NCBI GenBank assembly: GCA_003990955.1
Contig: BIFV01000002.1
Span: forward strand, 1-64,000
From: Sporomusaceae bacterium FL31
GTDB lineage: Bacteria; Bacillota; Negativicutes; DSM-1736; Dendrosporobacteraceae
Length of the DNA: 64,000 bases
Reading direction: 5' to 3'
Part shown: one piece after another, positions 56,039 to 63,798 of the stretch
How positions within the stretch are numbered: the stretch's first letter is position 1
How the letters are laid out: each line of letters begins with the position of its first letter
Translations under genes and position numbers: made by a program
Notes under the pieces: generated by a model
The model's input: the letters and a program-made list of their open reading frames with translations, nothing else
What the model was told of the DNA's origin: nothing
Database searches by the model: none

Positions 56039-57421
56039 TTACTCGTCCAGCTCTTTTAATACACCAAATTCTTCTTCAAACGGCCGGATATTTTTATTAC
56101 CCCAGATAAAGTAATAGATAATGGCTATACCATATACTACTAAGACCGACACGATGGCATCACTGGAAGTATAAAACAAACTTCCCAGGCAAAACAGTGC
56201 CATAATGAAACTAATAATCGGAATACTCGGATAAGCTACCTTAAAAGGCCGTTTGAGATTGGGCTCGGTAGAACGCAGGACAAACAAACTGACCAAGCTG
56301 ATTAGATACATGATCACTGAACCAAACACCGAGATGGTAATGACTACATTAGTCAAACCAGTTAAAGCAGCACCCAAACCAATAATACCGGGAATTACCA
56401 GCCCCCAGACCGGAGTGCGGTGCTTTGGATGAACATAGGCCAGGAATTTAGGCAGATATCCAGTTCTGGCCATTGCGTAAGTTTGACGGGAATAACCAAC
56501 AATAATACCATGAAGCGATGCAATGAGCCCAAATAAACCAATAAAATTAATTAGCATGACCCAAAATGATCCTTCCCCATAAATACCGCTAAGAGCCATT
56601 GGCAGGGGAAAGTCAACTGCTTCGATCAGCTTAACATCAGCAATACCGGCGGTGAGGAATAACGTTAAAAATGCCATAACCATTAATGTACCCATCCCAC
56701 TCAGAAAACCGATCGAAATATCTTTTTGAGGATTGACCATTTCTTCGGCTGCCATTGCCCCTCCCTCAATCGCTAAATAGAACCAAATAGCAAAAGGAAC
56801 AGCTGCCATGACACCACTAAAACCATTTGGCAGCAATGGTTGGCTCATAATTCGAGACAATTCAAAATGTGGCAGAGCCAGTCCCCAATATATCACTAAT
56901 CCTACCAATGCAATAACAGTGACAATAAGTTCAAAAGTAGCCGATACTTTCATTCCCCAATAGTTAATAAAAATGAATAACAAGAATGCTAAAACAGTTG
57001 CCTGCATAACTGGAACATCAGGAAAAATATTATGAATATACCCCCCTACCGCTAAAGCAATCGCCGGAGGAGCAAAAATAAATTCAATTAAACAACTGAT
57101 ACCACTCATATATCCCCAGAATTTGCCCAGCCCGCGCCGTGCATAAGCAGAAGGGCCGCCAGCATGAGGAATCGCTGTTGCCAGTTCAGAATAAGATAAA
57201 ATAAATGTTACATAAAAGATTGTTACTGGAACCAAGGCCAGAGCCAGCCCCATTACACCGCCGGCACCAAACCCATAGCTCCAGCCAAAATAATTGCCTG
57301 ATATAACCAATCCGACTGCAAGTGCCCATAGATGAACTGGTTTGAGTACCCTCGACAAATTGGCATTCGGCTCTACCGGTGCTTTGACACTAGCTTCTTG
57401 CATCACTAAATTTTTTTCCAT
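56039..57421 (-). CDS. APC-family ethanolamine permease (Eat type)
   Basis: About 460-aa transporter with 12 membrane segments. It matches the Eat branch of the APC family (NYFGWSYGFGAGGVMGLALAL, GPSAYARRGLGKFWGYMSGISCLIEFIFAPPAIALAVGGY). Substrate ethanolamine is inferred from the operon and from known Eat permeases; it is not EutH. The ATG at 57421 has GGAGGAGG upstream; an in-frame ATG at 57442 coincides with that signal. It sits directly behind the eutVW pair, with a leader terminator between them. Confidence 0.85.
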   Translation of the reverse strand: MEKNLVMQEASVKAPVEPNANLSRVLKPVHLWALAVGLVISGNYFGWSYGFGAGGVMGLALALVPVTIFYVTFILSYSELATAIPHAGGPSAYARRGLGKFWGYMSGISCLIEFIFAPPAIALAVGGYIHNIFPDVPVMQATVLAFLLFIFINYWGMKVSATFELIVTVIALVGLVIYWGLALPHFELSRIMSQPLLPNGFSGVMAAVPFAIWFYLAIEGGAMAAEEMVNPQKDISIGFLSGMGTLMVMAFLTLFLTAGIADVKLIEAVDFPLPMALSGIYGEGSFWVMLINFIGLFGLIASLHGIIVGYSRQTYAMARTGYLPKFLAYVHPKHRTPVWGLVIPGIIGLGAALTGLTNVVITISVFGSVIMYLISLVSLFVLRSTEPNLKRPFKVAYPSIPIISFIMALFCLGSLFYTSSDAIVSVLVVYGIAIIYYFIWGNKNIRPFEEEFGVLKELDE

Positions 57422-57580
57422 AACTTCTTCATCCTCCTCCATAATCTTGTCCGGAACAAAAATAAAAAACCCACTATAGCCGTCGTTTGCCAACCACTAT
57501 AATGGGCTTACGTTGCCCGGTACACAATGAACTTTTTTTCGTTTCAACCACCTGTCTTAATTGCCTCCCTCTTGTGATTG

Positions 57581-57637
57581 TAAAATAAAAAGCCTAATAA
57601 AAATATCAAAAGTCATTTGACATTTTTATTAGGCTTT
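57581..57637 (-). terminator. Leader terminator between eutV and the permease gene
   Basis: AAAGCCTAATAAAAAT / ATTTTTATTAGGCTTT stem (16 bp), then a T-rich run, on the minus strand. It lies about 85 bases after the eutV stop and 160 bases before the permease start. It may terminate eutWV or be the EutV-controlled attenuator of the eut genes; the upstream arm overlaps a possible GGGC-AATAAA-GCCT hairpin. Confidence 0.7.
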
Positions 57638-57722
57638 ATTGCCCTGATATTCCTTTTTAAGAAGCAATAGACAAATATTTTATATATTATTCTTCTTCAT
57701 AATAAACAAAGTTCCTGCTAGA

Positions 57723-58301
57723 TCATTTAACTTTATTTGTTTTTTTTATGATTTTTCCAGCTATGTCCGCAACCGATACTTGATTGCGCATGGCTTCCCT
57801 AAGCAATCGTTTATGTGCTTCCTGGGCAGAAAGGCCTAATCGGTCTTGAATGATTGCCCTGGCTCGCGCTATATTTTTTTGACTGACTAATTGTTCCTTA
57901 ATCTCCTTTAATTCTTGATTTACCTGACAAAACTCCTGCCATCGCCCATAGGCGATTTGGACAGCAGCCAGTAAATTTTGTTCAGACAGCGGTTTTACCA
58001 CATACCCGTAGACATGAACATTTTCGGCTCGCTTGACAAAATTAGGTTGTCCATACGCTGTTACAATAACCACTGGAACATTAAGCTCATGCATACATTT
58101 AGCTACTTCCAGCCCATCCATTCCCGGCATCATAATATCCAATATCACCAGCTCCGGAGCAACCTGTCGGGCCAGTTCAACAGCCCGTTTGCCATTACCA
58201 CATTCGGCAGCTACGACATGACAGGCTCTTTCCAGCATTTCTTTCATATCAACTCTTATCAACACTTCATCTTCAACTAATAGAATGGATAACGGTTTCA
58301 T
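57723..58301 (-). CDS. eutV: ANTAR response regulator EutV
   Basis: 192-aa regulator. The receiver domain has Asp55 (LVILDIMMPG), DE near the N-terminus and Lys (VVKPLSEQN). A coiled coil then leads to a C-terminal ANTAR domain (KNIARARAIIQDRLGLSAQEAHKRLLREAMRN), which binds RNA hairpins and prevents termination. Its ATG shares the A of the eutW stop (TAATG), with AAGGAGG just upstream. In Enterococcus and Clostridia EutVW switch on eut genes in response to ethanolamine; the same is inferred here. Confidence 0.92.
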   Translation of the reverse strand: MKPLSILLVEDEVLIRVDMKEMLERACHVVAAECGNGKRAVELARQVAPELVILDIMMPGMDGLEVAKCMHELNVPVVIVTAYGQPNFVKRAENVHVYGYVVKPLSEQNLLAAVQIAYGRWQEFCQVNQELKEIKEQLVSQKNIARARAIIQDRLGLSAQEAHKRLLREAMRNQVSVADIAGKIIKKTNKVK

Positions 58302-59731
58302 TAGGCTTCCTCCTTACTGCATACCGGAAACGAAACCCGTGCGATAGTCCATCCCTCTTCATGCAGCAGGTTGAAACTTCCGCCGAGTTGTTCACAGATT
58401 AGCAACCGGACAATATACAAACCAAGTTTATTCTTGACTATGTCATAAGCCGGAAGCACTTCACAGCCGTTATTGAATACCGACAAATAGACAATTTGCT
58501 CTTTTTCTTCAACATATATATGAATTTCACCATAAGAAGCCAGCTTAATTCCATGTTTCAGGCCATTTATAATCAATTCATTCAATACCAGACCAACAGG
58601 TACAGCTTGTCCGGCCGGAATGATAATATTTTGCCCCTGAACCAGTGTTTTAATCTTCTGTCCAGGCAAAACATGACTTTCCACAACTTTAGTCAAAATA
58701 TATTCGGCTAATTCCTGCAGATTAATACAATCCCACGGCTGATACGCAAAAACTTCATGGACTCTGGCTATCGACAAAATTCGATTAATACATGCTGTAA
58801 ATTCCTGCTGCACTGTTTTAAACTTTGATCGATGCATTTGGAGGCGCAATAAGGAAACGACATTTTGCAGCGTATTTTTTACACGATGGTTGATCTCTTG
58901 AATAATTGCACTTTGCATATCCAGTTCACGCTCTTTTTGCCGCAGCTCGGTTATATCCTGCAGTGATATAACGCAACCACTAAGTTCACCCGCAGTAACT
59001 AATGGATGAGCCTGAAACATATAACATGAGTCACCAAACTCAAAGTTCCGCGGACTTTTCAAACCTTCAACCAAATCGTGTACCGAATCGAAAGACAATG
59101 CGGTTATAAGATTGCTTCCCCGTGCATCTACTCCACCAAAAACACCTGACAATCGTGCGGCATGCTTGTTGGTATAAGTAACCTGACCTTTATGATTCAA
59201 CACAAAAATTCCGTTTCCCAGCCACTCTTCCCAGCCCCATCCAGTTGTAGTGAATGCCATCAACGTCTGGCTTAAATACTCAGCAGTCCGGCTTAAAAAC
59301 TCTACCTGCTCTTCCTGATGAATTTCGGCTGAAATATCCTTCTCCATAATCAGCACACCAATCATATTGCCGGCAATATTCAGCAAAGGCACTACGGTCT
59401 GAGCGATTGGCACTCCCTCTTGACTTACGCCGCGAATATTCCGGACTATTTTCCCTGTGGAAAAAGCCCGGTATACGGCTGGTTCGCTTATCGCGTAAGC
59501 CATTTCACCAACAACACTACTACGATATAATGATCCAACAGAGTATGCCCATGCTAAAACAATAGCATCCACGCCATTATGGCTCATCGCATCAATAAAA
59601 ATATCAGTCCCTGTCAGTTCAGCAATAAAGTTTAGTTTGGCAGCCATAGTTTCCAACTCATCAATATCAGCGATAGACAAATTAGTATATTGCAAGCATA
59701 ATTGACGAAGCACAGATCCTTGCTCAGCCAT
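58301..59731 (-). CDS. eutW: Ethanolamine sensor histidine kinase EutW
   Basis: 476-aa soluble kinase. The N-terminal sensor domain of the H_kinase_N type covers residues about 5-160. A PAS domain (NGIFVLNHKGQVTYTNKHAARLSG) is followed by HisKA_2 with phospho-acceptor His in EINHRVKNTLQNV and a HATPase_c with NELIINGLKHG. No membrane segment. The architecture matches EutW/PdtaS kinases that phosphorylate ANTAR regulators. GGGAGGTC precedes the ATG. It is first gene of the operon. Confidence 0.9.
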   Translation of the reverse strand: MAEQGSVLRQLCLQYTNLSIADIDELETMAAKLNFIAELTGTDIFIDAMSHNGVDAIVLAWAYSVGSLYRSSVVGEMAYAISEPAVYRAFSTGKIVRNIRGVSQEGVPIAQTVVPLLNIAGNMIGVLIMEKDISAEIHQEEQVEFLSRTAEYLSQTLMAFTTTGWGWEEWLGNGIFVLNHKGQVTYTNKHAARLSGVFGGVDARGSNLITALSFDSVHDLVEGLKSPRNFEFGDSCYMFQAHPLVTAGELSGCVISLQDITELRQKERELDMQSAIIQEINHRVKNTLQNVVSLLRLQMHRSKFKTVQQEFTACINRILSIARVHEVFAYQPWDCINLQELAEYILTKVVESHVLPGQKIKTLVQGQNIIIPAGQAVPVGLVLNELIINGLKHGIKLASYGEIHIYVEEKEQIVYLSVFNNGCEVLPAYDIVKNKLGLYIVRLLICEQLGGSFNLLHEEGWTIARVSFPVCSKEEA

Positions 59732-59764
59732 ACTCTTAGACCTCCCAGAAGTTTATATGACAAA

Positions 59765-59800
59765 ATGCCCCTAAAACTACCTAAGTAGCTTTAAGAGCAT
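59765..59800 (-). promoter_or_regulatory. Hairpin in the eutW leader
   Basis: ATGCTCTTAAAGCTAC can pair with GTAGTTTTAGGGGCAT (with G-T pairs) around TTAG, followed by TTTTG on the minus strand. It could be a weak attenuator or an EutV target. It lies 34 bases before eutW. Confidence 0.5.
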
Positions 59801-59831
59801 CTTCGCTTGTAAAATATTTTTTATGAAGCTA

Positions 59832-59860
59832 AATATAACATATTCCCCTGGAAATGGCAA
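59832..59860 (-). promoter_or_regulatory. Probable eutW promoter
   Basis: TTGCCA (59860-59855), 17-base spacer, TATATT (59837-59832) on the minus strand, about 100 bases before the eutW start. Confidence 0.6.
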
Positions 59861-59949
59861 CCATCGAAAAAACATTTCCCGGGCTTACTGTACAACAGAC
59901 TAACTAAGCGATTAGAAGCACTTAACATCGTCACATGAGATATACTGCA

Positions 59950-60067
59950 CTCTTTGCAAACCGCCCTGCGTTCAAATCTATTTATTTGAATGACTGCTTT
60001 GTTGAGTTATCTCTTGGCTCAAATCCCCATCAGTTCTTTGCAATCCCCCGATCGGGCGAAAGCTTAA
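59950..60067 (+). pseudogene. Remnant of the sodium:solute symporter 3' end
   Basis: Plus strand aligns by eye with the last 45-50 codons of the symporter at 50585-51997: CTCT-TGCAAACCG, TTC-AATCTAT, GGCTCAAATCCCCATCA versus GGATCAAGCCCCCATCA, and the shared CGAAAGCTTAA end. One internal deletion is evident. The last part overlaps the end of the DMT gene, as it does in the left copy. Confidence 0.7.
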
Positions 60068-60983
60068 CCAACTTACTCATACCGCCCGTACCTATACTTA
60101 CCCCCAAAATTACCAGCACTAAGGCTGTATAATGCTGCCAGGCTAGCTGTTCATTCAGAAAAACTGCTGAACCGAACACACCTACAATAGGTTGACCGTT
60201 TAAAAATAACGCAGCAGTAGAGGCTCCGACATGATGAATTCCGGTATTCCACCAAATTGTTCCCAAGCCAGTACAAATCAGCCCGGAAAACACCAAAATT
60301 GCCAACGGCATTGTCGCCTGAGCACCTTCATACATCCACTCTGTATTTAGTCCTATCCCCATCACGAACAACCCCGCCGCCCCCAATAGATGACTATAAG
60401 CTGTTACCATAAGCGGCGGTACTGACGCTGTACTTTTCTTAACACACAATGAGCCTAAAACGTAGGTTAGTGTGGCAATAAAAACAATGCCATCCCCCTG
60501 CAAACTAGATATGCTGGCATCAATTCGGTGAACAACAATTAATAAAATGCCGCTTAACCCAGCTAATGCTCCACTCACTTTCGCAAAGCTTAATGATTCG
60601 TTAACCAGCCAGCTGGCAAGCAAAGTAGTCAACAGTGGGTTGAGCCCTAGGATTAGCACAGAATGGGTAGCACTTGTTGCTGTTATTCCCCAAGATAGCG
60701 CCATCTGGTGTAAAAATATTGATAAGAAAGCAACCCCGCAAATCGGCAGCCACGAAGTACGGGGCGGAAAAACCAGCCCATAGCACCATAGACTTACTGG
60801 CATGAGAAAAGCTGCCGCGATACCAATTCGAATTCCAGCTAAGGCCAGGGGCGGAAAATAATTGATCAAGTATTTAATCATAATGACATTCATACCCCAT
60901 AGAACAACAACTGCAACCAGCATCATAATAACCGCTTGCGGCGCTAACCGTTTTTCCTGAGGCTCTTTGCATAGTAGACTCAT
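60030..60983 (-). CDS. EamA/DMT family transporter
   Basis: 317-aa membrane transporter of the drug/metabolite (EamA) family, with ten membrane segments in two five-helix repeats (VVLWGMNVIMIKYLINYFPPLALAGIRIG, VFSGLICTGLGTIWWNTGIHHVGAS). The substrate is unknown; family members export amino acids or metabolites. AAAGGA lies before the ATG. A decayed copy of its 3' end lies at 51961-52100, next to the symporter, and its upstream flank is also duplicated there. Confidence 0.88.
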   Translation of the reverse strand: MSLLCKEPQEKRLAPQAVIMMLVAVVVLWGMNVIMIKYLINYFPPLALAGIRIGIAAAFLMPVSLWCYGLVFPPRTSWLPICGVAFLSIFLHQMALSWGITATSATHSVLILGLNPLLTTLLASWLVNESLSFAKVSGALAGLSGILLIVVHRIDASISSLQGDGIVFIATLTYVLGSLCVKKSTASVPPLMVTAYSHLLGAAGLFVMGIGLNTEWMYEGAQATMPLAILVFSGLICTGLGTIWWNTGIHHVGASTAALFLNGQPIVGVFGSAVFLNEQLAWQHYTALVLVILGVSIGTGGMSKLVKLSPDRGIAKN

Positions 60984-61034
60984 TTAGCGAATTCCTTTCA
61001 TAACTGGACTTTTAAAGATATCATTCTATTAAAT

Positions 61035-61073
61035 AAGACTTGAGTAAGTAAGCTTCGCTACTCAAGTCTTTTA
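61035..61073. repeat. Duplicated hairpin upstream of the DMT gene
   Basis: AAGACTTGAGTA / TACTCAAGTCTT stem followed by TTATATTG, matching the symporter terminator at 52103-52143. It could terminate plus-strand transcripts. Confidence 0.75.
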
Positions 61074-61143
61074 TATTGCCGATTTCAGAATACAAGCTAT
61101 ATAATCGTTTTACGCTTATATAACTCGTATTCGTTTCGAATAT

Positions 61144-61172
61144 CTTATACTTCAAACGCAGGATTGTCAACT
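61144..61172 (+). repeat. Shared flank motif, right copy
   Basis: CTTATACTTCAAACGCAGGATTGTCAAC matches 52210-52237 (CTTATACTTCAAACACAGGATTGTCGAC) with two mismatches. It marks the outer end of the duplicated unit. Confidence 0.75.
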
Positions 61173-61235
61173 ATTGCTTGTCGGTCAGGAATAACTGCCA
61201 TCTTAAAAGCTAATATTGCTTTGACAGCAAAAAAG

Positions 61236-61267
61236 AGGCTATCGACAATTATTATTGCCGATAGCCT
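61236..61267 (-). terminator. satP terminator
   Basis: AGGCTATCG..CAAT / ATTG..CGATAGCCT stem with six T residues on the minus strand, about 35 bases after the satP stop. Confidence 0.92.
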
Positions 61268-61302
61268 GCTGCGTTTTATATTAAAACCTAAATAGAAAAC
61301 TA

Positions 61303-61914
61303 TTATTTAAAGATGCCGAAAGGTTTACCTACTGGTAAGAATGGCTTACCAAAATGATGATTTAATACAACTGCAGCTGAACCATAAAAAGAAATTAAAG
61401 AAATCAACAGTTCAGACCATGCTGCAATAAGATGGGCAGTATGATTAGCCGCATAGGTATCAATTGCTAAGGTGAGCAGTAAAACATCAATAAGAACAAA
61501 AATAGAGAAAAGAACTTTATTTGTTTCCATTGAACCAATTGTCATAAACAAAGAGAAAATTAAATAACCAATAAATGCAAAAGCTAATTGTTTGGGATCA
61601 GCAGCCGCAGCCAATGCAGGACCAAAGACACCTAGCTTAATTAACCAGCTGCTAGCTACACCAAACCAGAAAAACGCATATCCACCAAATGCAGTTGCGC
61701 CAAAAATATTGTTGTGTTTGAAATCATACAAGCTAGCAATCAGTTGAGCAATCGCACCTAGAAAAATTGCCCAGGGAATGACAAAGGACACCCCGGTTGT
61801 TAGTCCTAATTTTTGAGATGAAGCAACAAATGTAACCATTGCGAGTCCGAGTAAGCCCAATGCTGAAGGGTCTGCCACAGTAATTTTTACCTTTTGTGTA
61901 TCACTAGTACTCAA
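61303..61914 (-). CDS. satP: Acetate uptake transporter (AceTr/SatP/YaaH family)
   Basis: 203-aa membrane protein with six segments. The family's N-terminal NPxxLG-type motif is DPSALGLLGLA; the AFGGYAFFWFGVASSW block and LSFYGSAAVVLN follow. SatP proteins carry acetate and succinate with protons. The start is TTG with TAGGAGG upstream. It is a single gene, close to the eut operon whose acetaldehyde could end up as acetate; the link is inferred from position. Confidence 0.9.
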   Translation of the reverse strand: MSTSDTQKVKITVADPSALGLLGLAMVTFVASSQKLGLTTGVSFVIPWAIFLGAIAQLIASLYDFKHNNIFGATAFGGYAFFWFGVASSWLIKLGVFGPALAAAADPKQLAFAFIGYLIFSLFMTIGSMETNKVLFSIFVLIDVLLLTLAIDTYAANHTAHLIAAWSELLISLISFYGSAAVVLNHHFGKPFLPVGKPFGIFK

Positions 61915-62041
61915 TTAATAACCTCCTAAATACAAAGTATTTTTAAAATATCACAAAAGGTCATTATATGTCAATTGATGTAACTTAAAATACTAATAAA
62001 ATTATTTTTAATTAAATATATCGAATATTCTACAAAATAAT

Positions 62042-62068
62042 AAAGCACGGCTATGTACCGTGCTTTTA
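62042..62068 (-). terminator. Terminator downstream of the 51-aa gene
   Basis: AAAGCACGG / CCGTGCTTT stem with a 7-base loop; T-runs on both sides allow either direction. The nearest upstream gene on the minus strand is the 51-aa protein at 62155. Confidence 0.75.
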
Positions 62069-62154
62069 TGCTCATTCAAAATTATGATCTATCGATAATA
62101 ACCCAATCATTACTATAAGTCCAAGGTCACTACTGCTCAATCATTCACAAGTTG

Positions 62155-62310
62155 CTAACTTTTTCTTCTAATCCGTATATATTCATCACAGACTTTCTCT
62201 AATTCCACCAGAACTTTCTCTTTAATCTCAGGCTCCTCAGTCTGATAGCATAACCGTTCTGATAATCCAGCAATTTTCAATCTTATTTTGGCTATTTCTT
62301 CATCATCCAA
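62155..62310 (-). CDS. Small helical protein, 51 aa (Spo0E-like size)
   Basis: Two-helix protein (MDDEEIAKIRLKIAGLSERL, then KEKVLVELEKVCDEYIRIRRKS). Length and pattern resemble Spo0E-like aspartyl-phosphate phosphatases, but the SQELD motif that marks them is absent, so the assignment is doubtful. The TTG at 62310 is 6 bases behind GGGGGAG; the ATG two codons upstream touches that signal. Confidence 0.6.
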   Translation of the reverse strand: MDDEEIAKIRLKIAGLSERLCYQTEEPEIKEKVLVELEKVCDEYIRIRRKS

Positions 62311-62437
62311 GAACATCTCCCCCTAAGCTACCCATTATATGGTAATTGTACTCTATATCATTTGTCAATTTATGCCATTTGATGCGGTTGCTCGTGAATA
62401 ATTTTGAAAATTTTGGAACATTATAGGACTTTGTCAA

Positions 62438-62839
62438 CTAATCCATTTTGTTGAAGAAATCAGTTACTAATAAACGTTTTACAATCGGTATATCGGCTGG
62501 TGCAAATTCATAGTTTATAAGTTCATCCCGATCTACCCAGGCGACTTCCGAATGAACAATTGGCTTCAACTCCCCGCTGTGCCACGTTATCCAATAGGAT
62601 AGTAACTGGATAGTTCCTTGCTGATAATGAAATATGCTCTCCACAAAAAAACTACCAATATTGACATCAATATTCAGCTCTTCTTTCATTTCACGGATCA
62701 AGCAGGCCTCAGGAGTTTCTCCTTCCTCGATCTTGCCACCGGGAAACTCCCAGCAATTAGCTAAATCGTCGTTTTCTGGACGTCTAGCGATCAGTATTTT
62801 TCCCTCTTTGAGCAGTAAAGCTGCCGTTACTTGTTTCAT
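62438..62839 (-). CDS. mutT: MutT-type Nudix hydrolase
   Basis: 133-aa Nudix protein. The Nudix box GKIEEGETPEACLIREMKEELNI fits G-x5-E-x7-REU-x-EE-x-G-U except for Asn in place of the last Gly. ARRPENDDLANCWEFPGG and the KPIVHSEVAWVDRDEL region match 8-oxo-dGTP diphosphatases. It probably removes oxidised nucleotides from the pool. GGAG lies 8 bases before the ATG. Single gene. Confidence 0.9.
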   Translation of the reverse strand: MKQVTAALLLKEGKILIARRPENDDLANCWEFPGGKIEEGETPEACLIREMKEELNIDVNIGSFFVESIFHYQQGTIQLLSYWITWHSGELKPIVHSEVAWVDRDELINYEFAPADIPIVKRLLVTDFFNKMD

Positions 62840-63058
62840 CTAAATTCTCCGCCAAACTTCATTTTATCCATAACATTAGTATGATCTTTTTTAAAAATCA
62901 TATTGGCTCAAAATAGTCTTATTCTTGCTTATCAGCTAATTTACAGACTGCTAACCTTTTTGTAAGCTTATCTTTTGAAGTTATAAAAAACAGCTGCCTT
63001 TCACGCGATCAATATTTCCCGGTGTCACTACACGCTCAACCACTAAATCCCAAACGAT
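62840..63058. other. Intergenic region
   Basis: About 220 bases with no gene, repeat or convincing promoter that I can support. Confidence 0.5.
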
Positions 63059-63201
63059 TTAGTGAACTAAAAGCATATCTTTTGACGTTATCTCGCTTTC
63101 TATAACCCCTAAGGTCTTATAAAGATCAGCAATAGAAAAATGATAAAGTTCCAGTCATACAAGGCGGTTAGTATTTCTTCAATCACATCATATTGATTCA
63201 T
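63059..63201 (-). pseudogene. Possible frameshifted small gene
   Basis: From an ATG at 63201 the frame reads MNQYDVIEEILTALYDWN and then runs into a hydrophobic tail and stop. Shifting frame near 63140 gives YHFSIADLYKTLGVIESEITS through KDMLLVH and a stop at 63059. The second part looks more protein-like than chance, so a one-base change in an old 46-aa gene is suspected. A CACTAAATC / GATTTAGTG hairpin sits at the end. No homologue is recognised. Confidence 0.35.
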
Positions 63202-63319
63202 AAGCCTACCGCCCTATCAGTCACGCATTCATCACATGCCTGTTTTGCATTAAAAATTTCTGAATCTTTTAGGAAAATCCTGCACAATACGTACGAGAGT
63301 TATCGGATGCAAAATAAAA

Positions 63320-63338
63320 AAGCGCCACAAGGGCGCTT
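63320..63338 (-). terminator. Terminator of the 31-aa gene
   Basis: AAGCGCC / GGCGCTT stem with a 5-base loop and TTTTTTATTTTG on the minus strand. Confidence 0.88.
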
Positions 63339-63355
63339 ATCTAACACTCAACTAA

Positions 63356-63451
63356 TTATTTTAAAATTGCATAAATGGATAGAAAAACACTATAGGCACC
63401 AATTAAGCCAGTCACTATAATAATTGGGTTCTCAAGTAATTTTGAATTCAT
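63356..63451 (-). CDS. Single-span membrane peptide, 31 aa
   Basis: Small protein MNSKLLENP-IIIVTGLIGAYSVFLSIYAI-LK with one hydrophobic helix. GAGGTG lies 8 bases before the ATG. A promoter (GTGACA, 17 bases, TAAGAT) and a terminator flank it. All signals of a real gene are present; function unknown. Confidence 0.7.
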   Translation of the reverse strand: MNSKLLENPIIIVTGLIGAYSVFLSIYAILK

Positions 63452-63476
63452 TAGAAATCACCTCGCTGCTAAATCA

Positions 63477-63505
63477 ATCTTATCTATATCTTACCCAATT
63501 GTCAC
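63477..63505 (-). promoter_or_regulatory. Promoter of the 31-aa gene
   Basis: GTGACA (63505-63500), 17-base spacer, TAAGAT (63482-63477) on the minus strand. Confidence 0.55.
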
Positions 63506-63579
63506 CCTTAAAAAACTAAATTAACTATTTATATATTAACTTTTATATGAATTCAAATGTTCAAAAATAGCGTTGCAAC

Positions 63580-63607
63580 AAAGGTACTCTTCATGAAGAG
63601 TACCTTT
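63580..63607 (-). terminator. 28-bp perfect palindrome after the 42-aa gene
   Basis: AAAGGTACTCTTCA / TGAAGAGTACCTTT, perfectly self-complementary with no loop. There is no T-run after it, so terminator or operator are both possible. Confidence 0.6.
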
Positions 63608-63617
63608 AGTCCAGACT

Positions 63618-63746
63618 TCAGCTTACCTCAGCTAATTTTTCCCAGAATTCTTTAGTTTTAGTAATATCTTTATTTTTCCCGTTAAAACCGAGCGTAGAAT
63701 TTACCATGCAGTTTAATCTTTCGACATATAGTAATTTGCGAGCCAT
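63618..63746 (-). CDS. Small basic protein, 42 aa
   Basis: Begins MARKLLYVERLNCMVNSTLG and ends KTKEFWEKLAEVS. Not recognised. GAGGTG sits 6 bases before the ATG. Upstream on the minus strand lie a possible promoter (TTTACT, 17 bases, TATAAT) and a perfect palindrome at 63776-63798 that may be its operator. Downstream there is a strong hairpin. Confidence 0.65.
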   Translation of the reverse strand: MARKLLYVERLNCMVNSTLGFNGKNKDITKTKEFWEKLAEVS

Positions 63747-63775
63747 ATAAAACACCTCACATTATATTTCTTTTG

Positions 63776-63798
63776 GATATTAAATATTATTTAATATC
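63776..63798. repeat. Perfect palindrome upstream of the 42-aa gene
   Basis: GATATTAAAT - ATT - ATTTAATATC. It lies 30 bases upstream of the start codon, downstream of the putative -10 at 63813-63818: a possible repressor site. Confidence 0.6.

Noticed and set aside
57505..57525. GGGC-AACGTAA-GCCC stem-loop as an ANTAR target
   Set aside because: Loop has A and G in tempting places, but it is 7 bases long and lies downstream of the leader terminator, where antitermination could not act.
59935..60132. Plus-strand 65-codon frame over the end of the DMT gene
   Set aside because: It is the decayed 3' end of the symporter plus antisense of the DMT gene; no RBS. Reported as a remnant instead.
63193..63420. 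Plus-strand 75-codon frame near the right end
   Set aside because: No RBS; it runs antisense through the 31-aa gene and its terminator.
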